Assembly: GCF_001436295.1 (NCBI RefSeq)
Contig: NZ_AYYY01000025.1
Span: forward strand, 1-64,000
Direction of reading: 5' to 3'
DNA from: Paucilactobacillus vaccinostercus DSM 20634
Lineage (GTDB): Bacteria > Bacillota > Bacilli > Lactobacillales > Lactobacillaceae
DNA: 64,000 nt
Within the stretch, counting starts at the first letter, position 1; each line of letters starts with the position of its first letter. The notes beneath the pieces were generated by a model, which saw nothing but the letters and a program-made list of their open reading frames with translations, had not been told where the DNA came from and did no database searches. Below, piece after piece: positions 43,287 through 57,697 of this stretch. The position numbers were made by a program, and so were the translations under genes.

Positions 43287-43421
43287 TTACTTGTTAAAAA
43301 TTTTAGGCCCCTTACGCATGTTCTTGCGATCGTTTTTAGCCGTTGAAACTTGATTTGCAGGACGGTTACCGCTCTGCTTTTTCTTGTTGATGAGTTCCTT
43401 CATCTTTGCTTTGGCATCCAT
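43287..43421 (-). CDS. Small basic 44-residue protein
   Basis: A short gene with ATG at 43421, AAAGGCGG about 9 bases upstream and TAA at 43287. The protein is strongly basic: MDAKAKMKELINKKKQSGN, a Gln/Ser-containing middle and RKNMRKGPKIFNK at the end. It lies 34 bases behind the methyltransferase gene and ahead of the operon terminator. A basic, probably disordered peptide of this kind may bind RNA or ribosomes, but no family is recognised. Confidence 0.72.
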   Translation of the reverse strand: MDAKAKMKELINKKKQSGNRPANQVSTAKNDRKNMRKGPKIFNK

Positions 43422-43455
43422 CAATTTATACCGCCTTTATTTTTTTAATCTGAAT

Positions 43456-44823
43456 TTATTGACGGTTTAATACCGTAATACTTTCAACATGGGTTGTCTG
43501 TGGAAATTGATCTACTGGTTGAATTGGCTGGGCCACTTGATAACCACGTTCTTGGAATAACTGGATATCACGAACCAATGTGGCCGGATTACAACTTACG
43601 TAAACCACCTTATCCGGTTTCATTTCGCTTGCAGCTTCAATAAATTCCGGTGCCAATCCTTTCCGTGGTGGATCAACAATGATAACATCCGGTTTCAATC
43701 CGTCAGCTTGCCACTTCTTCATTTGCTTTTCAGCTTTATCAGTCACAAACTCGACGTTTTCGATGTGGTTCTTCATCGCGTTCAGCTTTGCATCCGTGAT
43801 GGCATCGGCGACGACTTCTACCCCGTAAACCTGCTTTGCGTGCTGAGCCACAGCCAGTGAAATCGTCCCGATTCCGCAATAGGCATCAATTACCGTTTCG
43901 TTCCCCGTCAGGCCAGCTTGGTCAATTGCAGCTTGATACAATCTTTCAGTTTGCTGTGGATTAACTTGGTAGAAGGACAATGGTGAGATGGTGAAGGTCA
44001 AACCTAAGAGTTGATCTTCAATCGTATCACTGCCCCAGAGCGTCTTGTTTTCTTTCCCCATCAAAACATTCGTCTTTTCTGGGTTAATATTTTGCACAAT
44101 GCTCTTCACTTCTGGTAATTTTTCAACAATTGCTTCAACAATTTGATCGTGCATTGGAATCTTTTTAGCCCGGGTCACAAAAACAATCATCATTTCATGG
44201 CTGTAGTATCCCCGTCGAACCATTACGTTCTTAACCGTTCCCCGATTAGTTTCTTCATTGTAAGGTTCGATGTGATAATGGCGCAACAAGTCCCGAACGA
44301 CCAAGATTGCTTCGTCAATCTTAGGATCTTGAATGTAAAAGTCTTCGATGGGAACCAAATCATGGCTACCACGTTTGTAGAATCCAGTTTCCAACTTACC
44401 ATTGACCATTCGAACCGGAATTTGTGCCTTATTCCGATAATGATAAGGTGTTTCCATCCCCATCGTTTCTGACACATCAATATCCAAGTGCGCCTTTTGC
44501 AATAATTCTGCAATTTGGTGCTGCTTGAACTTCAACTGTGCGGAGTAGGCCAAGTGTTGCAACGGCGCAATCCCCGTTTGAGTGTACTGCCGATCCCTTT
44601 CAGGGACCCGGTCAGGACTCTTCGTGATTAAAGTCATCATGCGTCCATAAGCAAAGCTCCGCGCGACCTTCGTAATCTTAAATTCAATTTCCTCACCGGG
44701 AAGTGTGTTGGTGATAAAGATGGGAAAATTATCCACTTTGACAACGCCCATTCCTTGGTACGTCAAATCAATGACAGTTCCTGAGAGGGTTTCATTTTTA
44801 TGCACTGGTGCGTTAATTTTCAA
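43456..44823 (-). CDS. rlmD: 23S rRNA (uracil-5-)-methyltransferase RlmD/RlmCD type
   Basis: A 455-residue SAM-dependent RNA m5U methyltransferase. Residues 1-60 form a TRAM RNA-binding domain (GTVIDLTYQGMGVVKV). The catalytic domain has QVNPQQTE, DAYCGIGTISLAVAQ (SAM), VDPPRKGL and the catalytic Cys in YVSCNPATL. The N-terminal iron-sulfur cysteines of enterobacterial RlmD are absent, as in Firmicutes homologues. The start is a TTG with AGGAG 7 bases upstream. It probably methylates U747/U1939-equivalent sites. Confidence 0.92.
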   Translation of the reverse strand: MKINAPVHKNETLSGTVIDLTYQGMGVVKVDNFPIFITNTLPGEEIEFKITKVARSFAYGRMMTLITKSPDRVPERDRQYTQTGIAPLQHLAYSAQLKFKQHQIAELLQKAHLDIDVSETMGMETPYHYRNKAQIPVRMVNGKLETGFYKRGSHDLVPIEDFYIQDPKIDEAILVVRDLLRHYHIEPYNEETNRGTVKNVMVRRGYYSHEMMIVFVTRAKKIPMHDQIVEAIVEKLPEVKSIVQNINPEKTNVLMGKENKTLWGSDTIEDQLLGLTFTISPLSFYQVNPQQTERLYQAAIDQAGLTGNETVIDAYCGIGTISLAVAQHAKQVYGVEVVADAITDAKLNAMKNHIENVEFVTDKAEKQMKKWQADGLKPDVIIVDPPRKGLAPEFIEAASEMKPDKVVYVSCNPATLVRDIQLFQERGYQVAQPIQPVDQFPQTTHVESITVLNRQ

Positions 44824-44930
44824 GTGCTTTCTCCTTTTTTAATTGGAATAGCCCACTAGCGGCTACTCACTCCTGCGACAATGTAACTTAAAATACCAAC
44901 TCATATTCTAGCATGTTTTCTTAACAGCTA

Positions 44931-44971
44931 AAAGGATGATGATAAACTGAACGCTTATCACCATCCTTTTT
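44931..44971 (-). terminator. Terminator of the gatCAB-dagK operon
   Basis: AAAGGATG-TGATAA pairs with TTATCA-CATCCTTTTT with flanking A and T runs. It sits 13 bases past the dagK stop. Confidence 0.85.
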
Positions 44972-44984
44972 ATAGCTTAATTTA

Positions 44985-46001
44985 CTATTCAGTTTTACCG
45001 TTTTTTTCATCTTCAGGTAGTTTTTCAACCGCCTTGATAAACTTCTCTTCGGCTTTTTGAACGTCTGCTGGTAATCCTAAAACAGCGTCATCTGGAATTT
45101 CATCCAGATTAGCAACCATTTCAATGTGCCGAGCTAAGTTCTTAAAGGTCATCGGTGCATCGCCACCGTACTCGCCATCCAAGTTGATCATCATGCGGTT
45201 ATCAACCGGCTTGGCAACCACCTTAGACGTCTTCCGATAAATCACCTTCGGATCATTGATATGTTTTCCACCGTTCAAAACAAGCGTCATCAACCGCATC
45301 ATTTCAAACATGTTGGCAGACTTAACAATGATCATGGTAAACTTACCATCATCTAATGAGGCATCCGGAACAATTTGTTCAAAGCCTCCGACAGAATTGG
45401 TCAATGCCAGCAAGAACATTGAGGCTTCACCGTGAAATTCACCGCCATCGTACTTGATATCCATTTGAATTGGCTTAATTTGCGGCATTAACTCCGCTCC
45501 CTTAACCAAGTAGGCTAAGTAGCCAAACAATGACTTCATTTGTGATGGCACATCATAGGTCAGCTCCGTCAGTAACCCACCGGCGGCAATATTGATAAAG
45601 TACTGATCATTGGCCTTACCAATATCCATATGAATGGATTGGTCCTTCAACACAATTTTAGCTGCCCCAACCGGATCCTCACGTGGAATTCGCAATGCAC
45701 GCGCATAATCATTCGTCGTTCCGGCCGGAATGATCGCCATCTTTGGACGGTGCCGCAATCCGGCAATCCCATTGACTACTTGGTTAATGGTTCCGTCACC
45801 GCCGGCGGCAATAATCAAGTCAAAGCCCTCTTTAGCAACCCGATAAGCCTCATCGCGTGCTGAATTAGGTTCTGGCGTCGTCGCATAGGCACTGGTTTCA
45901 TAACCGGCTTTTTCGTACACCGCTAAAATATCAATCATGTCGTCCTTAAGAGCTTCACGGCCAGAAGTCGGATTATAAATTACCCGTGCTCGTTTACGCA
46001 T
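44985..46001 (-). CDS. dagK: Diacylglycerol kinase (DgkB/YegS family)
   Basis: A 338-residue soluble lipid kinase that returns diacylglycerol released by lipoteichoic acid synthesis to phosphatidic acid. It has RVIYNPTSGR at the start, the ATP loop AAGGDGTINQVVNG and PAGTTNDYARALRIPR, and a C-terminal beta-sandwich with INLDGEYGGDAP. CGGAGGAAG precedes the ATG. It follows gatB by 20 bases, the usual order in lactobacilli. The last ~40 residues are charged. Confidence 0.93.
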   Translation of the reverse strand: MRKRARVIYNPTSGREALKDDMIDILAVYEKAGYETSAYATTPEPNSARDEAYRVAKEGFDLIIAAGGDGTINQVVNGIAGLRHRPKMAIIPAGTTNDYARALRIPREDPVGAAKIVLKDQSIHMDIGKANDQYFINIAAGGLLTELTYDVPSQMKSLFGYLAYLVKGAELMPQIKPIQMDIKYDGGEFHGEASMFLLALTNSVGGFEQIVPDASLDDGKFTMIIVKSANMFEMMRLMTLVLNGGKHINDPKVIYRKTSKVVAKPVDNRMMINLDGEYGGDAPMTFKNLARHIEMVANLDEIPDDAVLGLPADVQKAEEKFIKAVEKLPEDEKNGKTE

Positions 46002-46021
46002 TGTTTCTTCCTCCGTTTATC

Positions 46022-47449
46022 TTACAAAGCTTTCAGTGAAGCAATCAAAAGTTGGTTAACAACCTTCGGATTGGCTTGGCCATGTGTCTTCTTCATGATT
46101 TGACCCACTAAGAAGCCAATTGCCCGGTCTTTCCCATTCTTAAAGTCTTCCACTGATTGTTCGTTAGCAGCCAAAACTTCATCGATCATTGGTTGCAACT
46201 GTGCTGGATCTGAAAGTTGGATTAAGCCCTTTTCCTTCACGAAGGCATCTGGATCTTCACCCTTAGTAATCGCCTTGAAGACCTTCTTAGCAATCTTAGT
46301 TGAAATCGTGCCATCAGAAATCAATTTAATCATTCCCGCAAGGTGTGCCGGTGTCAAATCAGTTTCTTGTAAGTCAACTTGGTTGTCATTCAAGAAGGCA
46401 TTCACGTCACCTTGCAGGTAGTTAGACGCCATCTTGGCATCGGCACCTTCAGCAATCGTGGCTTCAAAGAAGTCTGACATTTCCTTGGTCTGTGTCAAAA
46501 CCATGGCATCATAGTCGGTCAAGCCAAGATCGTTGATGTAGCGCTTGCGACGATCACCAGGCATTTCTGGCATTGTTTGACCAATCTCGTCAATCCAGTC
46601 CTGACTGATATTTAGTACTGGCAGGTCTGGTTCTGGGAAGTAACGATAATCGTCTGAGCCTTCCTTCACCCGCATCAAGATGGTTGTTCCACTTGCTTCG
46701 TCATAACGGCGAGTTTCCTGACCAATCTTACCGCCCGACATCAGAACTTGTTGTTGCCGTTTTTCTTCGAATGCAAGGCCCTTACGAACATAGTTGAAAG
46801 AGTTCAAGTTCTTCAATTCAGTCTTAGTACCGAACTTATCAGAGCCAATTGGCCGAATTGAAATGTTGACGTCAACACGCATCGATCCTTCTTCCATCTT
46901 AACGTCAGAAATACCAGTAAATTGGATTCGTTGACGCAAAGCTTCGAGGTAGGCATACGCTTCATCAGGAGATGCAATTTCAGGCTTCGACACAATTTCG
47001 ATCAAAGGTGTGCCTTGACGGTTCAAATCCACATATGAGAAACCGTTAGGACTATGCGAGTTCTTTCCGGCATCTTCTTCGATATGCATCTCGGCAATTC
47101 CGATTTTTTTCTTTTGACCGTCGACTTCAATTTCAATCCAGCCATCGTGTGCCATTGGGCTTTCAGACTGTGAAATTTGGTAAGCCTTTGGATTATCAGG
47201 ATAGAAGTAGTTCTTCCGGTCAAAGTGTTGGTGGGGTTCAACTTCGGCATGCAAAGCTAAAGCAGCACGAATACCATCTTCGACAACTCCCTTGTTGGTA
47301 CTTGGCAGAACACCAGGATAGCCCCAATCAATAACGTTCGTATTTGCGTTAGGGTCCGAGCCAAATTGGACTGGTGAAGGACTGAAAATCTTGGAATTGG
47401 TCTTCAATTCAACGTGAACTTCTAGTCCGATGGTTGTTTCAAAATTCAT
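46022..47449 (-). CDS. gatB: Asp/Glu-tRNA amidotransferase subunit B
   Basis: GatB is the kinase-like and tRNA-binding subunit that, with GatA and GatC, converts Glu-tRNA-Gln and Asp-tRNA-Asn to the amidated forms. The 475-residue length is standard. It begins [20 protein letters not shown] and includes [20 protein letters not shown] and [12 protein letters not shown]; the C-terminal YqeY-like helical domain is present. Its ATG overlaps the gatA stop by one base. Confidence 0.96.
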   Translation of the reverse strand: MNFETTIGLEVHVELKTNSKIFSPSPVQFGSDPNANTNVIDWGYPGVLPSTNKGVVEDGIRAALALHAEVEPHQHFDRKNYFYPDNPKAYQISQSESPMAHDGWIEIEVDGQKKKIGIAEMHIEEDAGKNSHSPNGFSYVDLNRQGTPLIEIVSKPEIASPDEAYAYLEALRQRIQFTGISDVKMEEGSMRVDVNISIRPIGSDKFGTKTELKNLNSFNYVRKGLAFEEKRQQQVLMSGGKIGQETRRYDEASGTTILMRVKEGSDDYRYFPEPDLPVLNISQDWIDEIGQTMPEMPGDRRKRYINDLGLTDYDAMVLTQTKEMSDFFEATIAEGADAKMASNYLQGDVNAFLNDNQVDLQETDLTPAHLAGMIKLISDGTISTKIAKKVFKAITKGEDPDAFVKEKGLIQLSDPAQLQPMIDEVLAANEQSVEDFKNGKDRAIGFLVGQIMKKTHGQANPKVVNQLLIASLKAL

Positions 47450-48918
47450 TAGTTTTGGCCCCCTAAGTTCGGTGTTTGTTTATGAAAATCTGTGGTTTGT
47501 TCAAATGCATAGGCTGCATTGTACATCGTTTGTTCGTCAAATGGCTTCCCAATGATTTGCAACCCGACTGGCATGTTATCTGAGAATCCAGCTGGAATAG
47601 ACATTCCGGGAAGACCTGCCATGTTAACCGGAACGGTTAACACATCGTTCATGTACATTGCCTTAGGATCGGTAATGTTAGCGCCAATCTTGTAAGCAAC
47701 GGTTGGGCCAGCAGGACCCATCACTAAGTCGTGGTTTTCGAAAACCTTTTCGAAGTCTTGACGAATCAAGGTCCGAATTTGACTCGCCTTCTTGAAGTAA
47801 GCATCGTAGAATCCGGCTGATAACGAGAAAGTTCCCAACATGATCCGACGTTTAACTTCATCCCCAAAGCCTTCGGAACGAGACTTCACGTAGACATCTT
47901 CAAGATTTTGGACATCGGTTGCCCGAACACCATAACGAATACCATCAAACCGTTGTAAGTTCGATGAAGCTTCTGATGATGAAATGATGTAGTAAGCGGC
48001 CACCCCATATTGGGTGTTTGGCAGGGAAACTTCGTCGATGATTGCACCCAGTGATTCGTAGTGCTTCAAAGCGGCTTTGATCGTTTCCTTAACGCCTTCA
48101 TCAACCCCTTCGCCAAGGTATTCCTTTGGTACGGCAATTCGAAGACCCTTAACGCTGGTGTCATCGTTGAGTTGACTGGCAAAGTTAGGTACTTCACGAG
48201 TTGACGATGTCAGATCGTGTTCGTCATGACCACTGATCAATGACGTCAACAAGGCATTGTCCTTTACACTTTGAGTTAACCAACCCACTTGATCCAAACT
48301 CGAACCAAAGGCAATGATTCCCCAACGTGAAACACGACCATACGTTGGCTTCATTCCCACAACCCCGTTATATGAAGCTGGGAGCCGGATTGAACCACCG
48401 GTATCAGTTCCTAGTGCAGCAAGCACTTGGCCAGCGGCAACGGCAGCGGCAGAACCACCCGAAGAACCACCTGGTACACGGGTTAGGTCCCATGGATTAT
48501 GCGTGGTTTGGTAAGCTGAATTTTCAGTTGACCCCCCCATCGCAAACTCATCCAAGTTGAGCTTACCGGCGTTGATAAAGTTTTGCGCCTTCAATTTTTC
48601 AATCACTGTAGCATCGTAGATTGGGTTAAAGTTATCTAAAATCTTGGATGCGGCGGTTGTCCGTAATCCCTTGGTGACAATGTTATCCTTCACACCCAAT
48701 GGAATCCCGGCTACCAGTTGGTCAGCATTAATGCCATTGGCATCAACTTCTTGGGCCTGCTTCATGGCTACTTCTTCATTCAACGTCAAAAAGGCCTGAA
48801 CCTGGTCTTCAGTTGCATGAATATTTTCAAACGTGGCCTTAGTTAATTCGGTTGCGCTAATCTTCTTGTTAACTAGGTCATCGTGTAACTGTGTTAAATC
48901 GGTATCGTAAAAATTCAT
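47449..48918 (-). CDS. gatA: Glu-tRNA amidotransferase subunit A
   Basis: The amidase subunit that releases ammonia from glutamine. The 489-residue protein shows the Ser-cisSer-Lys triad: Lys in [10 protein letters not shown], Ser in [15 protein letters not shown] and Ser in [12 protein letters not shown]. Start overlaps the gatC stop by one base, so gatC-gatA-gatB are tightly coupled. Normal length and motifs. Confidence 0.96.
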   Translation of the reverse strand: MNFYDTDLTQLHDDLVNKKISATELTKATFENIHATEDQVQAFLTLNEEVAMKQAQEVDANGINADQLVAGIPLGVKDNIVTKGLRTTAASKILDNFNPIYDATVIEKLKAQNFINAGKLNLDEFAMGGSTENSAYQTTHNPWDLTRVPGGSSGGSAAAVAAGQVLAALGTDTGGSIRLPASYNGVVGMKPTYGRVSRWGIIAFGSSLDQVGWLTQSVKDNALLTSLISGHDEHDLTSSTREVPNFASQLNDDTSVKGLRIAVPKEYLGEGVDEGVKETIKAALKHYESLGAIIDEVSLPNTQYGVAAYYIISSSEASSNLQRFDGIRYGVRATDVQNLEDVYVKSRSEGFGDEVKRRIMLGTFSLSAGFYDAYFKKASQIRTLIRQDFEKVFENHDLVMGPAGPTVAYKIGANITDPKAMYMNDVLTVPVNMAGLPGMSIPAGFSDNMPVGLQIIGKPFDEQTMYNAAYAFEQTTDFHKQTPNLGGQN

Positions 48919-49229
48919 TACTCGCCATCCCCGCTTTCATCAATGATTGCCGGTACTTTGATGTATCCGTCTTCTGTATCAGGCGCGTTCTTCAGTAATT
49001 CGTCGCATTGATGACTGTTAACTGCTTTGTCTTCGCGCATTGCATTGATCTGGTCGCTTGCCGATGTCATCGGAATTACACCAGTGGTATCAACCTTGTC
49101 GATACTTTCGAACAAGTCGATGATACTTTCTAATTGAGGGGTAAACTTGCTGAGTTGTTCGTCGGTAAACTCTAATTTTGCCAGCGAAGCAACGTGCTTT
49201 ACTTGTTGTTCGTCAATTTGACTCGCCAT
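48918..49229 (-). CDS. gatC: Glu-tRNA amidotransferase subunit C
   Basis: A 103-residue GatC, the small clamp between GatA and GatB. It has [20 protein letters not shown] and the MREDKAV motif near residue 63. An AGAGG site precedes the ATG. It is first in the gatC-gatA-gatB-dagK operon; the terminator-like hairpin at 49421-49477 separates it from camS. Confidence 0.93.
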   Translation of the reverse strand: MASQIDEQQVKHVASLAKLEFTDEQLSKFTPQLESIIDLFESIDKVDTTGVIPMTSASDQINAMREDKAVNSHQCDELLKNAPDTEDGYIKVPAIIDESGDGE

Positions 49230-49420
49230 TGTGCTATTAACCTCTTTTCAGATTGTTCATACTTACATCATGTTATTGTATCACATCTGCCCTATAAATT
49301 TTTAGTTATCAATTTAAATATCTGATAAATTTACCGGTAGAATGCGCTTCTAGCTTAAAATTGCGGTATTAGTCATTATTTGCCGGTTCAAAACCTGTTC
49401 GCGGACGCAGACCCCTAGCA

Positions 49421-49477
49421 TATAAGAGAAGGGCCCATCAATCGCATCGTTCACGATTAATGGGCCCTTCTCTTATA
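49421..49477 (-). terminator. Terminator after camS
   Basis: 18-base perfect arms (49421-49438 and 49460-49477), TATAAGAGAAGGGCCCAT and its complement, with a further AATCG/CGATT pairing in the loop. It lies between camS and gatC; the T tract is in the arm rather than a pure T-run. Confidence 0.75.
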
Positions 49478-49512
49478 TGACGGCGTCTATACGCGCCCGC
49501 TCACACTCTATT

Positions 49513-52679
<3,167 letters not shown>

Positions 52680-52688
52680 CTAAATATT

Positions 52689-54989
52689 TTAATCACTTGA
52701 CGCCTTAGTAATCGGCGCAAAACTTGCTAACAATCGTTTGACCCCTTGCGATGGGAATGCAACGTCTAGTTCCATGTCTTCACCAGTTCCATTCACCTTC
52801 ACAACGGTTCCAATGCCCCATTTTTTGTGGCTAACCTTATCGCCAGACTTCCAGTTTAACTTGTTTGCTCCGGTACCAGCATTGACCGCCACTGGTTTGA
52901 CCGGCTGTGTGCTATTAACATGCCGGCCCTGTGAACGACCCTGCGTCTGGAACTGATGATAGGCTGATGCGGTCGCATTCTGATGAGCAAACGGTACCGA
53001 GCGGCCATTGGTCATTGACCCCGCCGCCTGATTTTCCACATGAATGAGATCGGGATTAATTTCTTCAACAAATCGTGATGCTTGGTTATTTTGCCGCCGA
53101 CCATACAACATCCGTGAAAAAGCATTCGTCATGTAGAGTTTTTGCTTTGCCCGGGTAATGCCGACATAGGCTAACCGTCGTTCTTCTTCCAGTTCGTCAT
53201 CTTCCAAGATTGCTCGTGACAACGGGAAAATTCCTTCTTCCAGTCCCATTAAGAAGACCACTGGGAATTCCAGTCCCTTTGCCGCATGTAGCGTCATTAA
53301 CGTGACTGCCGGTGCTTGTTCATCGACATCGTCTTGATCAGAAACTAAGGCCAAATCTGCGAGGAAGTTCACGATTTTATTACCGTTTGATTCTACCTCA
53401 TCATCCGCATGAGCATCGTCATATTCCTTGGTGACTGATAAAAATTCATCCAAGTTTTCTTGACGAGACTGTGATTCAAGCGTGTTATCGGCCTTCAGAG
53501 CATCCAAATATCCCGTTTTCTCAAGAATTTGTTGGGTCAACTCGGTAATCGTCATATAGTCAACCATCTTGCCCAGGTCCTCGACCAACGTCCCAAACGA
53601 TTCAAGGGCGTTGCGGGACCGCGAAGTCAGATCATTGTTAATGCTGGCATTTTGTGCAGCTTCCAGCATGGACCACCCATGTTCTTGGGCAAATGCTTGC
53701 AGCTTATCCACACTACTTGCACCGATGCCACGCTTTGGTTCATTGACTACCCGTTCAAAGCTGATTGAATCACTCTTATTCACCGTCAGTGTCAAATATG
53801 ACAGAACATCACGAATTTCCTTTCGATCGTAGAACTTATGTCCCCCCACCATCGTGTAAGGAATATTGGACTTCAGAAAAGTTTCTTCAATGACACGAGA
53901 TTGGGCGTTGGTCCGGTAAAGGACCGCAAAGTCGTTATAGTTTCGGTTGTTCGTCTTCATTTCGCTTTGGATCTTAGAAACGACAAACCGTGATTCGTCA
54001 TTTTCACTTTGGGCACGGTAATACGAAATCTTATCGCCTTCCCCATTTTGCGTCCACAACTTCTTCTTCCGTCGGTACATATTATTGGCAATGACTTCGT
54101 TGGCCGCATCCAAAATGGTCTGCGTTGAACGATAGTTTTGTTCCAACATTACGGTCTGTGCGTCCGGATAGTCATGTTCAAAATCTAAAATGTTGTTCAT
54201 GTTAGCCCCACGCCAACCATAGATACTTTGATCGGCATCCCCCACCACACAGAGGTTGCGGAATCGTTTGGCAAGAAGGTTCACCAACCGGTATTGCGCA
54301 TCATTTGTATCTTGGTATTCATCGACGTGGATATAGTGAAATTTATTTTGATAAAAAGCCAGTGTTTCTGGATTTTGTTCGAACAATTGGATCGTTAACA
54401 TGATCAAATCGTCAAAATCTACGGCCTGATTTTCTCGCAACCGTTTTTGGTAGAGATCATAGGCGTTCGCAACAACATCTTCAAACGGGCTGCTGGCTTC
54501 TTTTGCGTAGTCAGCTGGCGTTTGAAGCGCGTTTTTTGCGTTTGAGATCGCGGACAAAAGTGCCCGGGGATCAAACTTCTTTGTATCAATGTTCAGTTCG
54601 CTACAAACACGCTTCATCAACGTCCGTTGTTCACTTGTCGCGGCAATCGTAAAGGCGCGGTTGTATCCGATTTGTTCGATATCACGTCTTAAGATGCGAA
54701 CACACAACGCATGAAACGTTGATACCCAGACGTCGCGGGCCCCTTCATTGAGAAGCTTGCCCACCCGTTCCCGCATTTCCTTTGCGGCCTTATTCGTAAA
54801 CGTAATGGCTAAGATATTCCAAGGATTGACTTGTTTTTCTTCAATTAAGTACGCAATTCGGTGAGTCAATACCCGGGTTTTCCCGGAACCGGCCCCCGCC
54901 ATAATCAATAAGGGTCCCTCGGTTGCAAGGACGGCCTCTTGCTGACGATCATTCATTCCTGCTAATAGTGATTGGCTTGTCACTTTCAT
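52689..54989 (-). CDS. pcrA: ATP-dependent DNA helicase PcrA
   Basis: A 766-residue UvrD/Rep-family helicase essential for repair and plasmid replication. Motif I is MAGAGSGKTRVLTHR, followed by AITFTNKAAKEMRERV, VDEYQDTNDAQY, VGDADQSIYGWRGA, TLMTLHAAKGLEFPVVFLMG and RRLAYVGITRAKQKLY. The C-terminal ~50 residues form the Tudor-like domain (GDKVSHKKWGIGTVV). AGAGGGG precedes the ATG. First gene of pcrA-ligA-camS. Confidence 0.96.
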   Translation of the reverse strand: MKVTSQSLLAGMNDRQQEAVLATEGPLLIMAGAGSGKTRVLTHRIAYLIEEKQVNPWNILAITFTNKAAKEMRERVGKLLNEGARDVWVSTFHALCVRILRRDIEQIGYNRAFTIAATSEQRTLMKRVCSELNIDTKKFDPRALLSAISNAKNALQTPADYAKEASSPFEDVVANAYDLYQKRLRENQAVDFDDLIMLTIQLFEQNPETLAFYQNKFHYIHVDEYQDTNDAQYRLVNLLAKRFRNLCVVGDADQSIYGWRGANMNNILDFEHDYPDAQTVMLEQNYRSTQTILDAANEVIANNMYRRKKKLWTQNGEGDKISYYRAQSENDESRFVVSKIQSEMKTNNRNYNDFAVLYRTNAQSRVIEETFLKSNIPYTMVGGHKFYDRKEIRDVLSYLTLTVNKSDSISFERVVNEPKRGIGASSVDKLQAFAQEHGWSMLEAAQNASINNDLTSRSRNALESFGTLVEDLGKMVDYMTITELTQQILEKTGYLDALKADNTLESQSRQENLDEFLSVTKEYDDAHADDEVESNGNKIVNFLADLALVSDQDDVDEQAPAVTLMTLHAAKGLEFPVVFLMGLEEGIFPLSRAILEDDELEEERRLAYVGITRAKQKLYMTNAFSRMLYGRRQNNQASRFVEEINPDLIHVENQAAGSMTNGRSVPFAHQNATASAYHQFQTQGRSQGRHVNSTQPVKPVAVNAGTGANKLNWKSGDKVSHKKWGIGTVVKVNGTGEDMELDVAFPSQGVKRLLASFAPITKASSD

Positions 54990-55076
54990 TCAATCCCCTC
55001 TAAAATTCAGTCACTGCATATTATAACAAATCCCGTCTTGATTTTGAGATTCAAAACCTAATAATTCGGGTCTCAT

Positions 55077-55115
55077 TAAAAAAAGCCTCCTGAACTACCA
55101 CTGCAGTCCAAAAGG
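55077..55115 (-). terminator. Terminator of PurK-like operon
   Basis: On the minus strand CCTTTTGGACT pairs with AGTTCAGGAGG (11 pairs including G-T) around an 8-base loop and is followed by CTTTTTTTAA. Confidence 0.75.
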
Positions 55116-55123
55116 TCTTCGAT

Positions 55124-56284
55124 CTAATCTTCAGTCGTTTCGGTCTGGGCCGGACTCTCCGACCAGACATCTGTATTATCAATTTGAAGTTGTAATTTAT
55201 CTAAGGTATCGCCAATTGCGGTTACAAAGCCATAACTATGAACTTTCTTTTGTAAAGTTGGCGTATAGAAATTAAACTGCCAGTTTTCTTTCAAAAGCCA
55301 CTGTGTTTTAATTTCATCAATTTGTTCCTGATTAATTGCCATCGTAATGGCTGGTTGGAGCACTTTGATATCTGGGAGTGGCAGCCCCGCGACTGCCCGC
55401 AACAATACCGCATACTGGTCAATGGTGCAAACCGCCGTTAAGACGTCCCCCTGACGAACTAGGGCTGGTGTAATCCCCTTGACGTATAACGTATTGGTAT
55501 CCGTCAGGTAGAACCCAACTTCAAACACACCGCGGTAGTTCAAGTTTTTGGCAACGGCTTGACCAATTCGGCCAATTTCTTCTTGCACGTCGTTTGGAAG
55601 AACCGCCGGCGCCTGGGCCTCTAATACACGACCGTCCCGATATTGATTTTCAATTAATGGGAACACTTTAATCGTATCATCGGTCTTAGCTACCATCAGT
55701 GAAAACTCACGGGAACGTGAAATCCACGATTCCAACACATAGGTGCCCGTATCCAGATAATCAGCCGCCTTTACAATATCTGACTGTCGCTCGATCACCA
55801 TGGACCGCTCACCCAGTCCCTTTTGAATTGGATTTAATACTGCCGGGTACCCGATTGAATCAATCGATTGGTACACATCATCCAACTGAATCACCGTCAC
55901 ATAGGGCGCAATGTTAACGTTGATTTGATCAAAAAAGGCCCGTTCCAACAGCCGATCCTGTGTGATTTCTAAAATTTCTTTTCCCTGTGGGATGAAAGTA
56001 AACTGGGATAGGTATTCGATCACAGCGGACTGAACACTAGCCGATTCATAAACGACCGCATCACAGCTTTGACCAAATTCTTTCAGTTTGTCCCGATCAT
56101 TCCATGCGCCAATCACGGTATAATCTACAAATTTTGCCAGGTCTCGTTCTGCTTCACTGTGAATGTAAGCCGCAACCCGAAAGCCCGCATTTTGAGCGGC
56201 CTGTGCTAATTGCCGGGTGCCGCTTCCTAACCCAATAATGCCAATTGTATTTCCTGGATATAAAATATGTTTATTTTCCATCAT
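55124..56284 (-). CDS. PurK-like ATP-grasp protein, motifs diverged
   Basis: A 386-residue protein with the three-domain layout of N5-carboxyaminoimidazole ribonucleotide synthase: a Rossmann-like start (TIGIIGLGSGTRQLAQAA), an ATP-grasp core (~100-290) and a C-terminal lobe. The PurK catalytic signatures are eroded: the Gly-rich ATP loop reads LNPIQKGLGERSMVI, and where PurK has its Asn-Pro-Arg-Pro-His motif this protein has YVKGITPALVRQGD, lacking the metal-binding Glu/Asn. It is probably not a working PurK. It ends an operon behind xpt and a glucosaminidase. Confidence 0.72.
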   Translation of the reverse strand: MMENKHILYPGNTIGIIGLGSGTRQLAQAAQNAGFRVAAYIHSEAERDLAKFVDYTVIGAWNDRDKLKEFGQSCDAVVYESASVQSAVIEYLSQFTFIPQGKEILEITQDRLLERAFFDQINVNIAPYVTVIQLDDVYQSIDSIGYPAVLNPIQKGLGERSMVIERQSDIVKAADYLDTGTYVLESWISRSREFSLMVAKTDDTIKVFPLIENQYRDGRVLEAQAPAVLPNDVQEEIGRIGQAVAKNLNYRGVFEVGFYLTDTNTLYVKGITPALVRQGDVLTAVCTIDQYAVLLRAVAGLPLPDIKVLQPAITMAINQEQIDEIKTQWLLKENWQFNFYTPTLQKKVHSYGFVTAIGDTLDKLQLQIDNTDVWSESPAQTETTED

Positions 56285-56301
56285 GACTCACTCCATTTAA
56301 C

Positions 56302-57535
<1,234 letters not shown>

Positions 57536-57660
57536 CTAATTCACACCCTTCTGTGTGCCTATTTTACACTGTCCACAGTCGAAGGGGTATCAATTTACTA
57601 TAAATTTTACATCAATTTAATTATTTTAACTATGGTCATCCGGTGAAAAATGCCAGTAAA

Positions 57661-57686
57661 CAAAAAAACTGTAGCATTTGCCACAG
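57661..57686 (-). terminator. Terminator of nagE
   Basis: On the minus strand CTGTGGC pairs with GCTACAG (one G-T), followed by seven T residues, 12 bases past the nagE stop. Confidence 0.85.
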
Positions 57687-57697
57687 CTTTTCACGCA

